Below, piece by piece: positions 61,831 through 64,000 of a stretch of 64,000 bases of DNA. The notes under the pieces were generated by a model. That model searched no databases. It had not been told where the DNA came from and was given only the letters and a program-made list of their open reading frames with translations. The DNA comes from Marsupella aquatica (taxonomy: Eukaryota > Marchantiophyta). Location of the stretch: positions 5,022,001 through 5,086,000 of the forward strand of contig OZ316898.1 of assembly GCA_973895155.1 (NCBI GenBank), written 5' to 3'. The first letter of the stretch is position 1, and the number at the start of each line of letters is the position of its first letter. Both the position numbers and the translations under genes were made by a program.

Positions 61831-64000
61831 CTCACATGTTATCATCTGTGAAGTTGAGTCCCACATTTTTCAGGACATTGAATGCGAGTTGGGCCGAGTT
61901 CAGCCTTATTAATGTCACAATTGTTAAGAGAGAATGAATCGAGAATGAACCAGATACCGATTAGGAGTCATGGTTCTGCTTTATATATGTGTGTACAGGT
62001 ATGGTTAAGGTATAACCATGCATGGTATAGTGACTCTATTCTAGTCTGGGGCTAGATGACTCATAACACTCCCCCTTGGCGACATAATGGGAATTATGAA
62101 GACAATCTAGACTAGTCCTAGAGCTAGACAAAAAAAATGACAATTTATCATCATGCTTATAGATACGCATGTTACGTTGACCAAAGAGGTGGACTGCCTC
62201 GTTAAAACCTTTAGCGGCGCTAGATTGAGGTAAAAACAACTCTACTACGGTAGTAGAGAAAAAAATAAAATATATGACCCTAAAGGAAAAAGAGTACAGC
62301 CCGTCGATCCTCTTGGCGATAAAGGAAAATGCATTAGCATTAGGTGGAGTCATCAATCAGTAGATATCATGTGTTGTAAGTCAATCGCATGGTATGTAGG
62401 GTTGTCAAAGGTATTAAGATGCAACAGGAACTTCAATTGTCTCCAGAAGTTTGCAATATCTTAGATGAAGCCTGGCAACAAACAAGTCAAGTTCATGTCC
62501 AATATAATGAGGAGCTTAGGTTAGTAGCTGAAAAATCACATTGTGTTGTTCCCCCTCAAAGATGAAAGTGGTATGATAGTATGTTGCTACATCTTGTGGT
62601 CGTAGGTTTGTGTTATCAAATGTCAAGTGTGGTATAGAAATAATAACTTCTACTCCTTGTAAGAGAATATAATTGGGTATTTGTATGTGATTTGTGTATA
62701 TTACATGGATTTTATCCTATGTTGGATATGTATGGTGTGAATGATGTTATCTCCCCCTCAACATGAGGTTGAGGTACATGTACTATTTCCTTCTCAAGTT
62801 GAGTTTGAGGGATTTAACTATAGATGCATGTGCAGTGGGCACAGGGAGAAATCATGTATATTGAAAAGTTGTTTTCTCTTGTAGAACAGGGTGTGCCTTG
62901 TGAGAGAATATATAAATTTGCTTAAAATGGCATCACCAGGGGGTGTGCATGATTTGTCTTAAAATGGGCACTTCTGCCTTGCACGTCTGCAATGTTTTGT
63001 GTTATTTTGACAAGAGTGTCATGGAGTGGCAAACTCCTGGTATAGCCAAGTATGACCAAGTACAGAGGTACTTTCCATTGTAGTGTATGAGTTTGGTTTA
63101 AGTTTTGGAGTAGATAAGTTAGAGAAAATGAAGTTTCTTCCCATTGATCTGCATAAAATGCATGTTATTTTCTCTTAAAATTGTGAGTGTGAGGAATATC
63201 TCTGAAATTTGGAACTCATCTATAGGTAAGGTTCGATAAGAATGCCCACTGATCAAGAGAATGTAGGGGTTAGATTACGGGCTTTGCCCATATTAACTCC
63301 CTCATTAACTCATGTATAGATGAGATTAGGGGCTTTGCCCATTATCAAATCATCTCTACCTTTACCTTTGTTAGTCATGGAAAGTCCCTTATCTGAGTCC
63401 GTTTGGATCTTATGAGATCAGATGATATTAGAAGGTGTATAAGTTCAAATGGTACTAGAAGGTGAATCTTCTCATGAGGTTTCCATCCCTCAAATTTCCT
63501 TCAGTCCTTTTCACCCTCCGGTTGTTGAGCCCTAATGCAACATTCGTTCTCTATAGGGTGTGGTGTCTTTTCAGATCTCACCTTGATTGAAATTTTGTTG
63601 ATTGTGCTCTGCCTCTAATCAATCAGGTCTCTTTGATTGGATTGATTGACTCCAGCCCAAGCTTTATCCTGGTTTCTCTATGGACTTTGCGCTGCAGTGT
63701 TTCTTCTCCTCCTTCCATAAATCATGCTGCGTACTTTCAATCGTGCATTTCAAAATCAATTCCTCTAAAGCTTTTATTAATGATCCCATAAGGGTCAATC
63801 CAAGGGTTCGACTCTTTGTCTGATCAGCCTCTCCTTCTGATTTTGTTTCTTCTAATTTCTTGGGAGTCAGTTTCTCACAGAGGAAACTCCATCAATTTCC
63901 AACGCCAGGTTGACATGGACTCTCAAATGAAGGTTTCCTTGAAAGGATTTTGTCTTGGGATTCCCTCAAGTGTCTAATTTTTGTCATTTGTCGAATCCCT
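61831..64000. other. probable degraded retroelement sequence
   Basis: Non-coding. It contains 'gcctcgttaaaacc' (62193) and 'aaaggaaaaagagtacagc' (62282), phrases that recur in LTR-type repeats of many plants, and several CTCCCCCT/TCCCCCTCAA blocks (62070, 62550, 62752). No polyprotein domain or clear LTR pair was found, so the class is uncertain. Confidence 0.3.

Overview
The window is nuclear DNA of a land plant. Its genes have GT-AG introns of about 70-930 bases, and long stretches are repetitive and non-coding. The best taxonomic clue is a tandem cluster of NLR immune-receptor genes whose N-terminal domain is an alpha/beta hydrolase rather than TIR, CC or RPW8. That architecture (HNL, hydrolase-NBS-LRR) was first described in liverworts, so a bryophyte or another non-flowering land plant is likely. 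I cannot name the species.

Positions 1-37190 hold three tandemly duplicated HNL loci, all on the minus strand and each with the same five-exon layout: short N-terminus, hydrolase, hydrolase end, NB-ARC, LRR. Copies A (1292-6583) and C (30710-35819) read through as intact proteins of 1135 and 1114 aa by my splice model. Copy B (16986-22433) has an in-frame stop near the end of its NB-ARC exon and an 85-bp tandem duplication over a splice donor, so I call it a pseudogene or truncated allele. All three carry Cys where the hydrolase nucleophile Ser is expected. The spacers contain partial copies of the LRR gene end, a fold-back MITE with an 8-bp target duplication, two Helitron-like 3' ends attached to related minisatellites in opposite orientation, a broken LINE endonuclease fragment and many short tandem repeats.

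Positions 37190-40540 are non-coding. Three single-copy housekeeping-type genes follow. A WD40-repeat protein (40541-43037, plus, 3 exons, 510 aa) is tail-to-tail with an EXS-domain (XPR1/SYG1/ERD1-like) membrane protein (43409-47176, minus, 10 exons, 382 aa). After about 8 kb without a gene I can support comes a PHD-finger protein (55682-58997, plus, 5 exons, 740 aa) with a possible split CW-like zinc site at its C-terminus. The total exon lengths of all these models are multiples of three and every junction phase agrees.

Positions 59000-64000 contain no gene I can support; the last 2 kb resemble degraded retroelement sequence.

The three HNL genes probably serve pathogen recognition: LRR for sensing, NB-ARC as the nucleotide switch, hydrolase as the signalling or executor domain. 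The remaining genes have no evident functional link to them.
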